Assembly (NCBI RefSeq): GCF_000829455.1 | Contig: NZ_JXAK01000042.1 | Span: 1 to 64,000, forward strand | Length of the DNA: 64,000 nucleotides | Reading direction: 5' to 3' | Source: Gordoniibacillus kamchatkensis | Lineage (GTDB): Bacteria > Bacillota > Bacilli > Paenibacillales > NBRC-103111 | Shown here: positions 53,979-63,466 of the stretch, one piece after another | How the letters are laid out: each line of letters begins with the position of its first letter | How positions within the stretch are numbered: the first letter of the stretch is position 1 | The notes under the pieces: generated by a model | The model's input: only the letters and a program-made list of their open reading frames with translations | Databases searched by the model: none | What the model was told of the DNA's origin: nothing | Made by a program: the position numbers and the translations under genes

Positions 53979-55763
53979 TTAGCCGGAGATCGGGATGCGA
54001 CCTCGCACAATCGTCCCCAGATGCAGCTTGCTTCGGACGGTGAGCCCATACTCCTCTCCGTAGCTGATGACGAGCCTCTTGTGAGTATTGGTAAGCCCGA
54101 TATGGGCCGATTGCAGCGCATCCGTATCCTGCATTTGCTGCTTCAGCTGGCGGCGTATCTCGGCCAACCTCTGCCGGTCCATCCCTATTCCGTTGTCGAT
54201 GACGGTTATGACGAGCTCGCCCCCCGCTTGGCGAATTTTGATTTTGATTTTGCCGGGGCCGTCCTTTTCTTTAATGCCGTGATACAGGCTGTTTTCGATG
54301 AGCGGCTGCAGCAGGAGCTTCGGAATGTTGTACTTCAGGACGTGATGGCTGTAGTCCCAGCTCACGTCGAACTTGTCCTTGTACTGCACCTTTTGAATAT
54401 CGATGTAGCTTTGCGTAAACTTGATTTCTTTTTGTAAAATCGCGTTTTTCTCGTTCTCGTCAAGGGCGTAACGCAAAATTTTGGCCAAATTATCGATCAT
54501 CTTGTTGGCCTCATTCGGTTTGCCCGTCAGACTGACGACTTTCCAGGACAGCGTCTCCAGTGTGTTGAACAGGAAGTGAGGGTTCAATTGGGCCTGGAGC
54601 GCCTGCAGCTCCATGACGCGGGCCCGGTGTTTACGCTCGGAAAGCATGACGCCGAGATAGTGCTGCTCGATGAACTTCGTAATGATGCTGTGCGTAATGT
54701 AGCTGTACACGTCCTTGACCTGCTCCGGCGGCGCCGGCAGCGGCTTGCCCTGCTGCGCCAGCTGCAGGATGCTGACGATATTGCGTATATCTCTGCGGCT
54801 TTTGCGGTTCAGCATGAACGTAATCGTCGTTCCGATCAGCAGCGATACGACAATAACGGCGAGCGTGATCGCGGTCAGCTTGTTCGGCGCGCTGTAGAGC
54901 GTTTGAAACGGGACCGTGGAGAAAAACGTCCAGCCGTACTTGTCGGAAACTTCCTTGAAGATGTATATGTTTTCCTTGCCGGTACGATAGACGGAAGCGT
55001 CGGGCAGACGGGCGAGCGAGGCGATATCGGCTTCGCTCACATCGCCTGCTTTGCCGTTTCTCGCCAGTATTTGCCCGTCCTTGTTCGTAATAAACAGCCC
55101 TTGATCCTTCAGCGTCGTGAGCGTATCGAACAAATTTCGGATATAGTTCGGATCGATGTTCAGGACGATGACGCCGTCTTCCTGCGGGGACAAGCTCAGC
55201 TTCCGGTAAATCGTGATCAGATCGGTGGCGGCGCTCGAAAACTTGCTTTTTTTCACGCTGCGAAATTCCGTCCAAATGAGGTCCCGGGCGTCGTGGGTAA
55301 CGTAGCTTCGGTACCAGTCGCTGTCGTAATAGGAGCCGATCTTCTCGAAGCCTCCCGACGACGAGGTGATGAACTGCTTCTTGTCGTTGTCCAAATAGAT
55401 ATAGATCGAATCGATAAAAGGCCTTGCGATGGCGGGAGCGTCGATGTAATTTTTGATCGTGGCGAGTGCGGCGTAATCTTCCAGCTCGAACTTCGGCTTT
55501 TGCAGCAGCGCCTTCAGGCGGACGAATTCGACGGCGTTGGTCATGAAATATACGTTCAGCGACTCCAGCTCGTTGAGTACAAGCTCGATGTTCGATTTCG
55601 TCTGTTTCAGAATGTTCAAGCTCTCGGATTGCACGTTCGACTTCACGTACTGCTGAATGATAACGTTGGATAACGTGCCCAGCAGCACGATCGGGATCAA
55701 GGTCGGGAGCAGGAAGGTGAGCAAATTTTTAAGCAGAAAGCGGCGGTTCGTTCGCATCGGCAA
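53979..55763 (-). CDS. YesM-type sensor histidine kinase
   Basis: A 594-aa membrane kinase. Two membrane segments (about residues 13-35 and 295-320) flank a double-Cache-like outside sensor; a HAMP-like stretch leads to the His_kinase (LytS/YesM) domain with His396 in LQAQLNPHFLFNTLETL. The ATPase has LLQPLIENSLYHGIKEKDG and DNGIGMDRQRL. In Paenibacillaceae such kinases next to sugar ABC importers sense the sugar or its loaded binding protein. It lies 7 bases after the YesN-type regulator on the same strand, divergent from the aldarate operon it probably controls. Confidence 0.9.
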   Translation of the reverse strand: MPMRTNRRFLLKNLLTFLLPTLIPIVLLGTLSNVIIQQYVKSNVQSESLNILKQTKSNIELVLNELESLNVYFMTNAVEFVRLKALLQKPKFELEDYAALATIKNYIDAPAIARPFIDSIYIYLDNDKKQFITSSSGGFEKIGSYYDSDWYRSYVTHDARDLIWTEFRSVKKSKFSSAATDLITIYRKLSLSPQEDGVIVLNIDPNYIRNLFDTLTTLKDQGLFITNKDGQILARNGKAGDVSEADIASLARLPDASVYRTGKENIYIFKEVSDKYGWTFFSTVPFQTLYSAPNKLTAITLAVIVVSLLIGTTITFMLNRKSRRDIRNIVSILQLAQQGKPLPAPPEQVKDVYSYITHSIITKFIEQHYLGVMLSERKHRARVMELQALQAQLNPHFLFNTLETLSWKVVSLTGKPNEANKMIDNLAKILRYALDENEKNAILQKEIKFTQSYIDIQKVQYKDKFDVSWDYSHHVLKYNIPKLLLQPLIENSLYHGIKEKDGPGKIKIKIRQAGGELVITVIDNGIGMDRQRLAEIRRQLKQQMQDTDALQSAHIGLTNTHKRLVISYGEEYGLTVRSKLHLGTIVRGRIPISG

Positions 55764-55770
55764 GGCGCAC

Positions 55771-56535
55771 CTACTCCGGTCTCGTATAGCGCTTCGGGCT
55801 TATGCCGTAAAATTTTTTGAAGCTGCGGGTAAAATTTTTGGCGTTGCTGTAGCCGGTCAGCTCGCTGACTTCGTAAATTTTGTAGCTGAGGCTTTCCAGC
55901 ATGGAGGCGGCCCGCTGCATTTTGATGCGGTTGACGTAATCGGAGAAGTTCTCCCGGGTTCGCTGCTTGAAATATTTGCTTAAATAAAACGGATTCATAT
56001 GGACCAGCTTCGCGGCTTCCTCCAACGTCGCTTTGTTGTAATGCTCCTCTACGTACGCCTTGACCCGGGATATGACTTTGTCGTGGTCGTCCGCCGCGGT
56101 CTCCTTGCCCGGCACCGAAGCCGTCTGCCCGGAGGCGTGCGGCCGAACGGCGCCCCGCTCCTGATCCAATTCCAATTTGATTTGCTGAAAAACGCTCGAC
56201 AGCTCGTCGTACTGCGTCGGTTTGACGATATAGTTTTTGACGCCGTATACGATCGCCTGCTTGGCGTATTCGAAATCTTTGAAACCGCTTAAAAAAACGA
56301 TCTTGACGGGGGAGCTTTGCGCATGCAAATGCTTCGCGACTTCGATGCCCGTCATGACCGGCATCCGGATGTCGCACAGCAGCACATCGACCGGCCCGGC
56401 CGCCAGCAGCTGCAAAGCCTGTTTGCCGTTCTCGGCCAGTCCGGCGATTTCAAACCCGATGTCCTTCCAAGGGAAATAGCTGCTGAGCCCGTTGCGAATT
56501 TCAAATACGTCGTCCGCGATCAATAGCCGATACAT
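55771..56535 (-). CDS. YesN-type AraC-family response regulator
   Basis: A 254-aa regulator. The receiver has IADD (6-9), Asp55 in VLLCDIRMPVMTG and Lys in NYIVKPTQYDEL. The C-terminal AraC domain has both helix-turn-helices (LEEAAKLVHMNPFYLSKYFK and SELTGYSNAKNFTRSFKKFY). ATG 56535 follows GGGGGTGCGG; the open frame starts 22 codons earlier without a better site. It is probably the activator of the divergent operon starting at 56.8 kb, whose promoter has a weak -35. Confidence 0.9.
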   Translation of the reverse strand: MYRLLIADDVFEIRNGLSSYFPWKDIGFEIAGLAENGKQALQLLAAGPVDVLLCDIRMPVMTGIEVAKHLHAQSSPVKIVFLSGFKDFEYAKQAIVYGVKNYIVKPTQYDELSSVFQQIKLELDQERGAVRPHASGQTASVPGKETAADDHDKVISRVKAYVEEHYNKATLEEAAKLVHMNPFYLSKYFKQRTRENFSDYVNRIKMQRAASMLESLSYKIYEVSELTGYSNAKNFTRSFKKFYGISPKRYTRPE

Positions 56536-56734
56536 GGCGCCGCACCCCCGAAGCTTCGTCTTTGTACATCTAATCTTATCATCGGCCCAGTTTGCGTACA
56601 ACGAAGAAATGCCGGGATGCGGCCGCTTTGGCGAAAGCGCTTATATGATGATTCGATTTCGCAAGTAATGATACCTTTTGCCTGAAGCGTCGGCAATTGA
56701 ACAAGAGAAGATACGTAATGTTAAACCGCATTCC

Positions 56735-56763
56735 TTTTAACCCCCGCCGGTTTTCATTATAGT
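56735..56763 (+). promoter_or_regulatory. Probable activator-dependent promoter of the aldarate operon
   Basis: TTTTAA (56735-56740), 17 bases and TATAGT (56758-56763), about 47 bases before the first gene. The poor -35 fits control by the AraC-type regulator encoded divergently. Confidence 0.45.
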
Positions 56764-56809
56764 TGGTAACGACAGAAGCCTTTTGGGAAAGGATGTGAGG
56801 CCGCCAGTG

Positions 56810-57805
56810 ATGCGAATTGCCGTTACGACGATGAGTACCGATATGCCGGAACCGTTTTTGAAGCAGCTTGTGCAGCTCGGTGCCGATTGCCTCGATTATG
56901 GCAACGGCGCCTGCTTCGACGGCGTCAGCGAGCAGGGCTATCCGGATTTGGACGAGCTGCTGCGCCATAAGCGCAAAATTCGCTCGTTCGGGCTCGATAT
57001 CAACCGCGTCACTCTGCCCGATATGACAAGCGCCTTCATGAGCGGAGCGCCCGGCTCGGAGCGTGAGCTGGAAAACGCCGTCAATGCCATGAAGGTGTTC
57101 GGGGAGGCCGGAATTCCGATAGTGAGGCAGCGGTTTGCCGGCGACACGTTCGACGGCTTGATGCATTCTTACACGGCGAAGCTGCGGGGCGGGTATACGG
57201 TCAGAGGGGAGAGCGCGGCATGGCCGAAGCAGGACCGGCCCGTTCCTGGCTTCGACGAGCTGCAGGCATGGTGGGGGCGGTTTTGCGCCGTCTACGAACG
57301 GCTTGTGCCGATCGCCGAGGAGTACGGAACGAAGCTGGCGATGCATCCTTCCGACGTTCCGCTGCCGGAGACGCCGTTCGGAGGCCTCGGCTTTCACCGT
57401 GTGATCGACGCCTTCCCGAGCAAGCAGGTCGGCTACGTGTACTGCATCGGGACGCGGGCGGAAGCAGGGGGGACGCCACTCGTCCTGGACGAAATCAACC
57501 ATTACGGACGAAAGGGCCGCATTCATACGGTCCACATCCGCAACGTCAGAGGCAGCTTGCCGACCGCAGGCGCCTTTGAAGAGGCGCTGCTGGACGACGG
57601 GGACATGAATATGTTCCGGATGGTGCTGGAGCTGAAAAAGGTCGGCTTTGACGGCTGCCTCAATCCCGACCATATCCCGGTTCTGATCGGCGACGATCCG
57701 GACTGGTACAAAGGCGGCGCCGGGATGCGCTGCGGCATGGGACTCGCTTACTCGGTCGGCTATTTGAAAGCGCTGCTCTGCGCGGCCGTCGAATACGGCT
57801 GGTAA
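56810..57805 (+). CDS. Mannonate dehydratase-like protein, copy 1
   Basis: A 331-aa UxuA-family TIM-barrel protein. UxuA removes water from D-mannonate to give 2-keto-3-deoxygluconate. Metal-site residues appear as MHPSDVPLP and [20 protein letters not shown], with NPDHIPVL near the end. It is shorter than E. coli UxuA but matches the compact Gram-positive type. ATG 56810 follows GAGG at good spacing. It is about 45% alike by eye to the copy at 61046, so the two may act on different sugar acids. It is the first gene of the operon. Confidence 0.8.
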   Translation: MRIAVTTMSTDMPEPFLKQLVQLGADCLDYGNGACFDGVSEQGYPDLDELLRHKRKIRSFGLDINRVTLPDMTSAFMSGAPGSERELENAVNAMKVFGEAGIPIVRQRFAGDTFDGLMHSYTAKLRGGYTVRGESAAWPKQDRPVPGFDELQAWWGRFCAVYERLVPIAEEYGTKLAMHPSDVPLPETPFGGLGFHRVIDAFPSKQVGYVYCIGTRAEAGGTPLVLDEINHYGRKGRIHTVHIRNVRGSLPTAGAFEEALLDDGDMNMFRMVLELKKVGFDGCLNPDHIPVLIGDDPDWYKGGAGMRCGMGLAYSVGYLKALLCAAVEYGW

Positions 57806-57840
57806 CCGGCCCATACATCCAATGAAGGGGTGAAAGGTAT

Positions 57841-59181
57841 ATGAAACGTATTGGTACTAGCTTAACCGCACTCGCTTTAACAGGCGCTTTACTTGCAGGC
57901 TGCTCCAGCTCCGGTTCGGGCCAGGCGCCAAGCGCTCCGGCGCAAAATTCCGACGCCAAGCCGGCGGCGGCGCCGTCCGGACCGAAGGAGAAGTTCGTTT
58001 TCTGGGACAAGGGCGAATATGTGGAAGCCTACAACAAGATGATGAAGGAACGGGCCGAGAAGTTCGGCAAAGACAACAACATCGATGTGGAATACGTCGT
58101 CGTGTCGCAGAACGATTTGAAATCGAAGCTGCTGGCGGCGATCGAAGCCAAAAATCCGCCCGATCTGATCGTCGCCAACGACCCGGTTGCCAAGCAGTTC
58201 GTCGCTTCGGACCAGCTCGTCGACACGTCGGACATTATCAACAAAATCGACTTCTCCGACGGCGCCAAGAACATCGCCGTGACCTCCGACAAATATTTCA
58301 TGGTTCCCCATTCCTTGCAGCTGAGCGGAGCGTTTCTGCGCAAAGACGTATGGGATAAGCACAATCTTCCGATCCCCAAAACATGGGATGAGCTTTATCA
58401 GCAGGCGAAAATCGTCAACGATCCGAAAAACGGATTTTATGCGACCGGATTTCCGCTCGGGGCGTCCGGCGGCAACGATGCCGAAGGGATGGTGCGGACG
58501 GTCATTCGCGAGTTTGGCGGCAGCATCGTCGACAAAGACAACAACATTACGGTCAACTCCAAAGAAACGTTAGAGGCGCTGAAATTTATCGCCAAGTTCT
58601 GGCAGGAGGGTTTGACGCCCCCCGCATCCGTTACCTGGGATGACAACGGGAACAACAAAGCCTATCTGGCGGGAACGGTCGGATTCGTCATTAATTCGGC
58701 CAGCATATACGACTCGCTGCTGAAGGACAACCCCGAGCTCGAGAAGAAGACGGTCATGGTTCCCCTGATCGGCGGGCCTAAAGGCGAAAGCTTCGTCGGC
58801 TCCGGCAACGTGTTCGCCATCTTTAAAAACGGCAAAGGCACGAAGTGGGCCAAAAAGTTCGTCACGGAATTTTACGAGAAAGATTTCTACAACAACCTGA
58901 TCGAGCAAATCGGCGGCAAATACGTTCCGGCCATCAACGGCGTGCTCGACACCCCGTTCTGGAAAAACCCGAACAACAAGTCGGCCGGCTGGCTCAGCAT
59001 GATCAAATCGATCAAAGGCGCCGGCAATTATCCGGGACCGGAGGACGATCTCGGCTCCAAGGCGCAGACGATGCAGCTGGCGACGAAGGCCGTAGCGCGC
59101 ATCGTGGTGGAGAAGATGGACCCGCAAAAATCGCTGGACCAGCTCGAGCAGGAGCTGAAGCAGCTGTACGGCAAAAAATAA
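57841..59181 (+). CDS. Sugar-acid ABC transporter substrate-binding lipoprotein
   Basis: A 446-aa family 1 binding protein. The lipobox LAGC (Cys21) follows the signal KRIGTSLTALALTGAL, and a Ser/Gly/Pro/Ala linker extends to about residue 50. The body has the KFVFWDKGEYVEAYNKMM start, NPPDLIVANDPVAKQF and TWDDNGNNKAYLAGTVGFVI. ATG 57841 follows AGGGGTGAAAGG. Context (UxuA-like, GudD) suggests a uronate, aldonate or aldarate ligand, but the ligand is not directly readable. Confidence 0.88.
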   Translation: MKRIGTSLTALALTGALLAGCSSSGSGQAPSAPAQNSDAKPAAAPSGPKEKFVFWDKGEYVEAYNKMMKERAEKFGKDNNIDVEYVVVSQNDLKSKLLAAIEAKNPPDLIVANDPVAKQFVASDQLVDTSDIINKIDFSDGAKNIAVTSDKYFMVPHSLQLSGAFLRKDVWDKHNLPIPKTWDELYQQAKIVNDPKNGFYATGFPLGASGGNDAEGMVRTVIREFGGSIVDKDNNITVNSKETLEALKFIAKFWQEGLTPPASVTWDDNGNNKAYLAGTVGFVINSASIYDSLLKDNPELEKKTVMVPLIGGPKGESFVGSGNVFAIFKNGKGTKWAKKFVTEFYEKDFYNNLIEQIGGKYVPAINGVLDTPFWKNPNNKSAGWLSMIKSIKGAGNYPGPEDDLGSKAQTMQLATKAVARIVVEKMDPQKSLDQLEQELKQLYGKK

Positions 59182-59192
59182 CGGCAAAATGC

Positions 59193-59222
59193 GGCGCACC
59201 GTGCAGGATCGGCGGTGCGCTT
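59193..59222 (+). terminator. Hairpin between binding-protein and permease genes
   Basis: GCGCACCG pairs with CGGTGCGC around TGCAGGATCGG, without a T run. It probably stabilises the upstream mRNA or causes partial termination. Confidence 0.5.
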
Positions 59223-59269
59223 CCTTATAACCGCGACACGATCATGCAGATTGAGGCTGGTGATAGATT

Positions 59270-60154
59270 ATGAAAACGGCTGCAGTGAAGCGGCGCGATG
59301 ACAGGTTGTTGGGTTACGGGCTGCTCGTTCCGGTCGCCGTCATCGTGTTCGTGATCATTGGAATTCCTTTTGTCAACGCCATCTACTTAAGCTTTACGGA
59401 CAAGGTCGTCGGCGTGACGCCGAAATTTATCGGCCTGGCCAATTACATGGCGATCTTCTCGGACAAAGAGTATTGGAAGGTGCTGAAGAACACGGTCGTG
59501 TTCACGGTCGGCAGCGTCGGCGTCAAGCTGGTGCTCGGGCTGCTGCTGGCCGTCGTCGTCAATCAAAACTTTTTCGGACGCGGTCTGCTGCGCGCCGTGC
59601 TGCTCGTGCCGTGGGCGCTTTCCGGCATGGTATCCGCCGTCACCTGGCGCTGGATGTACGACGACACGTACGGCATCATCAACGCTTTGCTGCTGAGGTG
59701 GAACATCGTCCATTTGCCGGTCGCCTGGACGTCGGACCCGAGCATCGCGCTGCTGTCCGTCATTATCGTCAACATCTGGAAAGGGCTGCCGTTTTTTATT
59801 TTCAGCCTGCTCGGCGGGCTGCAGACGATCGACGGGCAAATGTACGAAGCCGCTACGATCGACGGCGCAGGCAAGGTGCGCCAATTTTTCGCCATTACGA
59901 TTCCGTCCATTTCGCCGGTCATCGCGATCACCGTGCTGCTGTCGACGATTTGGACGTTCAACAGCTTCGAGATCGTGTACCTCATCACCGGCGGCGGTCC
60001 GCTCCACGCTTCGGCCGTCATTTCCACGTACACGTACGAGGTCGCCTTCCTGCAAAATAAAATGGGCCAATCGCTTGCGGTAGCCGGTTCGATTATCCCG
60101 ATTTTGGTGGCGCTCATCATATTTTCGATGCGGAAGCTGAATAAGGATGATTAG
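59270..60154 (+). CDS. Sugar-acid ABC permease (MalF type)
   Basis: A 294-aa inner-membrane permease with six predicted helices and the EAA loop MYEAATIDGAGKVRQFFAIT (~residue 190). ATG 59270 lies 88 bases past the binding-protein gene behind GAGGCTGGTG. It pairs with the permease at 60170. As in the first sugar operon no ATPase gene is present, so a shared MsmX-type ATPase is expected. Confidence 0.9.
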   Translation: MKTAAVKRRDDRLLGYGLLVPVAVIVFVIIGIPFVNAIYLSFTDKVVGVTPKFIGLANYMAIFSDKEYWKVLKNTVVFTVGSVGVKLVLGLLLAVVVNQNFFGRGLLRAVLLVPWALSGMVSAVTWRWMYDDTYGIINALLLRWNIVHLPVAWTSDPSIALLSVIIVNIWKGLPFFIFSLLGGLQTIDGQMYEAATIDGAGKVRQFFAITIPSISPVIAITVLLSTIWTFNSFEIVYLITGGGPLHASAVISTYTYEVAFLQNKMGQSLAVAGSIIPILVALIIFSMRKLNKDD

Positions 60155-60169
60155 AGGGGAGAAGCGCGC

Positions 60170-61009
60170 ATGAGAAGGAGCACCTACGTGAAAATTCGCA
60201 AATTGACCGCTCTGTACGTGATCGGCCTGGTCGCTTCGGTCTGGACGCTGTTCCCGATATATTGGCTCGTCAAATCGTCGCTGACGCCCAACAAGCTGAT
60301 GTACACGCCCCAGCCGAAGCTGATTCCGGCGGAATGGACGTTCAGCCATTACCAGGAGCTGTTCACCAAGTCGCCGTTCCTCGGCTTTGTCAAAAACAGC
60401 CTGTACATCGCTCTGCTCGTCACCGTCATTTCCGTCGCAATCAGCGTGCTTGGCTCCTACAGCTTGACGAGGCTGCGCTTTCCGGGCCGCGGCTTCATGC
60501 TGAAGAGCATCATCTATACGTACCTGCTGCCGGTGGCCGTGCTGTTTATCCCGATGTACGTGGCCATCAGCCGCTACGGGCTGAACAACAACAAGAACGC
60601 GCTGCTCGTCGTTTATCCGACGATCGTGGTGCCGTACTGCTGCTACATGCTGATCAGCTATTTTAAAGCGATTCCGAAGGAGCTGGAGGAGGCGGCGCTC
60701 ATCGACGGCTGCAACCGGCTGCAGTCTTTGGCCAAAGTGATTTTGCCGATCGCCTCGCCGGGAATCGCCGTCGTCTCGACGTTCGCTTTCACGCTCTCGT
60801 GGAACGAATATTTGTACGCGCTCGTGCTGACGACGACCCCGGCGCAGCAAACCGTCACGATCGGCATCGCCAGCTTTAACTTCGGCGACCAGACGATATG
60901 GGGGCTGCTGACCAGCTCGTCCGTCATCGCTTCCATTCCGGCCGTGCTGCTGTATTTCCTTGCGCAGCGGTTTTTGAAAACCGGGCTCGCGGCCGGCGGC
61001 GTCAAGTAA
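60170..61009 (+). CDS. Sugar-acid ABC permease (MalG type)
   Basis: A 279-aa permease, six helices, with the EAA loop ELEEAALIDGCNRLQSLAKV (~residue 175). The C-terminus FLKTGLAAGGVK is typical of the MalG type. ATG 60170 follows GGGGAGAAG. It completes the importer encoded from 57.8 kb. The 16-base gap to the previous gene implies tight co-expression. Confidence 0.9.
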   Translation: MRRSTYVKIRKLTALYVIGLVASVWTLFPIYWLVKSSLTPNKLMYTPQPKLIPAEWTFSHYQELFTKSPFLGFVKNSLYIALLVTVISVAISVLGSYSLTRLRFPGRGFMLKSIIYTYLLPVAVLFIPMYVAISRYGLNNNKNALLVVYPTIVVPYCCYMLISYFKAIPKELEEAALIDGCNRLQSLAKVILPIASPGIAVVSTFAFTLSWNEYLYALVLTTTPAQQTVTIGIASFNFGDQTIWGLLTSSSVIASIPAVLLYFLAQRFLKTGLAAGGVK

Positions 61010-61045
61010 AGAAGCCTCGTTATCAGCACATGGGAGGGGAACCGG

Positions 61046-62075
61046 TTGAAAATTTCCATTACGATCAATACTTGCGATTTGACGGATATGGAGCTGACGC
61101 AGCTTTGCCAGCTTGGGGTCGACTGCATCGACCTCGGCAAAGGCTCCTCCTTTCCGGGCGTTAAGGAGCAGGGCTACCCCGATCTCGACCGGGTGCTCGC
61201 CTTAAGGAAGAGGGTCCGCTCCTTCGGGCTGGACATCAATCGCGTCACCTTGCCGGATTTGACGGAACGCTTCATGAACGATTTGCCGGGCAGCGAGAAG
61301 GAGCTGGAGAACGCGGTGCAGGCGGTGCGCGTATTCGGCGAGGCGGGGCTGCCGATCGTGCGGCAGCGCTTTGCCGGAGACACGGTCCCGGTGCTGACGA
61401 CCGGGTATCGGGCTTACCAGCGGGGCGGGGCTATGGCGCGAGGAGATAGCCTGGCCCTGACGCGGCAGGCGCCGGCTATCCCCGCCACCAGCGAGCGAGA
61501 GGCGTGGTGGGGGCGGTTTTACGCCGCCTTCGGCGCCTTGGTACCCGCCGCGGAAGAAGCTGGCGTCAAGCTGACCGTGCATCCGTCCGACACGCCCAAC
61601 CATCATACGGCGTTCGGCGGTCTCGGCTTGCGCCGCGTCATCGACGCCTTTCCGAGCAAAAAACGTCGGGTACGTGTACTGCGTCGGCACACGCGCGGAG
61701 GAAGGCGGCAGCGCCCTCGTTCTGGACGAAATCGAGAGCTACGGCAGAATGGGGCGGATCTTCCTCGTCCACTTCCGCAACGTCAGAGGAAGCTTGCCGA
61801 CGGCGGGGGCGTTCGAGGAAGCGCTTCTCGACGACGGCGACCTCAATATGTTCAACATTTTGCTGGCGCTGCGCAAAGTTGGCTACACCGGCTGCATCAA
61901 CCCGGACCACATTCCGCAGCTGGAGGGCGATCAAGTGGATTTGGACCCGAACTGGGCCTATTCCGGCATCGGCTGGAAGCCTTCCGGCATCGGCTGGGCT
62001 TATTCGATCGGCTATATCAAAGCGCTGTTCGCCGCACTGGCGCAGTTCGAGGGCAAAAGGAGCGTAAACCTATGA
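61046..62075 (+). CDS. Mannonate dehydratase-like protein, copy 2, frameshifted
   Basis: A UxuA-family TIM-barrel protein of about 342 residues, paralogous to 56810 (shared [48 protein letters not shown]). TTG 61046 follows GGGAGGGG. At about 61660 CCGAGCAAAAAACGTC should have five A's; the extra A hides the continuation [16 protein letters not shown]. The corrected frame ends at TGA 62073, overlapping the gudD ATG. Without correction the frame would run into gudD and give a false 797-residue fusion. A repeated [11 protein letters not shown] stretch follows YSGIG near the end. Confidence 0.82.
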
Positions 62076-63439
62076 ATCAGGAACCGGAACAAACGATCCC
62101 CGCATTGCGGCGGTCCGAAACGCCGGCGATCGCCGAGATGTCGGTCATTCCCGTCGCCGGGCACGACAGCATGCTGCTCAATTTGAGCGGCGCTCACGCC
62201 CCTTATTTTACGCGCAATGTCGTCATTTTGAAGGACAGCGCGGGCCATACGGGAGTCGGCGAGGTTCCCGGAGGGGAGCGGATACGAGCGACGCTGGAGG
62301 ACGCCAAGCCGCTTGTCGTCGGCCAGTCCGTCGGAGGCTGCAACGACATTTTGAACGCGGTGCGGCGGACGTTTGCGGACCGCGACGCGGGAGGGCGGGG
62401 GCTGCAGACGTTCGATTTGCGCGTTGCGATCCATGCGGTCACCGCTTTGGAGGCGGCGCTGCTCGATCTGCTGGGCCAGTGGCTCGGCGTACCCGTCGCG
62501 TCGCTGCTCGGGGAAGGCAAGCAGCGCGACGAGGTCGAGATGCTGGGCTACTTGTTCTATATCGGCGACCGGAGCCGCACCGATCTGCCTTATTTAAGCG
62601 CTCCCGACGCCGAGGACGAATGGATGCGGCTGCGCCACGAACAGGCGCTGACCCCGGAAGCGATCGTCAAGCTGGCGGAAGCGGCGTACGAGCGCTACGG
62701 CTTTAACGACTTCAAATTAAAGGGCGGCGTGCTGCGCGGCGAAGAGGAGATGGAAGCGGTCACGGCGCTCGCCGAGCGCTTTCCGCAGGCGCGCATTACG
62801 CTGGACCCGAACGGCGCTTGGTCGCTGGAGGAGGCGATCCGCCTGTGCCGCGGCCAAGGCCGCGTGCTGGCGTATGCCGAAGACCCGTGCGGCGCCGAGA
62901 ACGGCTACTCGGGGCGCGAGGTGATGGCCGAATTCCGCCGCGCCACCGGGCTGCCGACGGCCACGAACATGATCGCCACCGACTGGCGCCAGATAGGGCA
63001 CGCCGTTCAGCTGCAGTCGGTCGACATTCCGCTGGCCGACCCGCATTTTTGGACGATGCAGGGGTCCGTCCGCGTCGCGCAAATGTGCCGCGATTGGGGA
63101 CTCACATGGGGCTCCCATTCCAACAACCATTTTGACATTTCGCTCGCGATGTTCACACATGTCGCCGCCGCGGCGCCGGGGCGGACGACCGCCATCGATA
63201 CGCACTGGATATGGCAGGACGGCCAGCGCTTGACCAAGGATCCGTTCCGGATCGTTGGCGGCAAGGTCGCCCTTCCCGATAAGCCGGGGCTGGGCGTGGA
63301 AATCGATATGGAGCAAATTCGGAAGGCTCACCGGCTGTACACGGAACAAGCGCTTGGAGCGCGCGACGACGCGGCCGCCATGCAGTATTTGATTCCCGGC
63401 TGGAAATTCGACAACAAGCGCCCTTGCCTGGTGCGGTAA
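62072..63439 (+). CDS. gudD: Glucarate dehydratase
   Basis: A 455-aa enolase-superfamily enzyme that dehydrates D-glucarate (and L-idarate) to 5-keto-4-deoxyglucarate. Recognised by [30 protein letters not shown], the KxK base in NDFKLKGG (~residue 214), metal ligands in LDPNGAW and AYAEDPCG, and the His base in [10 protein letters not shown] (~residue 353). The length matches the E. coli enzyme. ATG 62072 overlaps the upstream stop. It is followed by a DapA-family gene that likely takes the next step, so this unit serves aldarate breakdown. Confidence 0.92.
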   Translation: MNQEPEQTIPALRRSETPAIAEMSVIPVAGHDSMLLNLSGAHAPYFTRNVVILKDSAGHTGVGEVPGGERIRATLEDAKPLVVGQSVGGCNDILNAVRRTFADRDAGGRGLQTFDLRVAIHAVTALEAALLDLLGQWLGVPVASLLGEGKQRDEVEMLGYLFYIGDRSRTDLPYLSAPDAEDEWMRLRHEQALTPEAIVKLAEAAYERYGFNDFKLKGGVLRGEEEMEAVTALAERFPQARITLDPNGAWSLEEAIRLCRGQGRVLAYAEDPCGAENGYSGREVMAEFRRATGLPTATNMIATDWRQIGHAVQLQSVDIPLADPHFWTMQGSVRVAQMCRDWGLTWGSHSNNHFDISLAMFTHVAAAAPGRTTAIDTHWIWQDGQRLTKDPFRIVGGKVALPDKPGLGVEIDMEQIRKAHRLYTEQALGARDDAAAMQYLIPGWKFDNKRPCLVR

Positions 63440-63466
63440 ATGACGAGCATAGGAGGATGGACCGAT

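Noticed and set aside
61046-63439. Apparent 797-residue UxuA-GudD fusion protein
   Set aside because: One extra A at about 61660 removes the proper frame. The corrected UxuA-like frame ends at 62075 overlapping the gudD ATG, and the joining residues ([13 protein letters not shown] and on) are meaningless.
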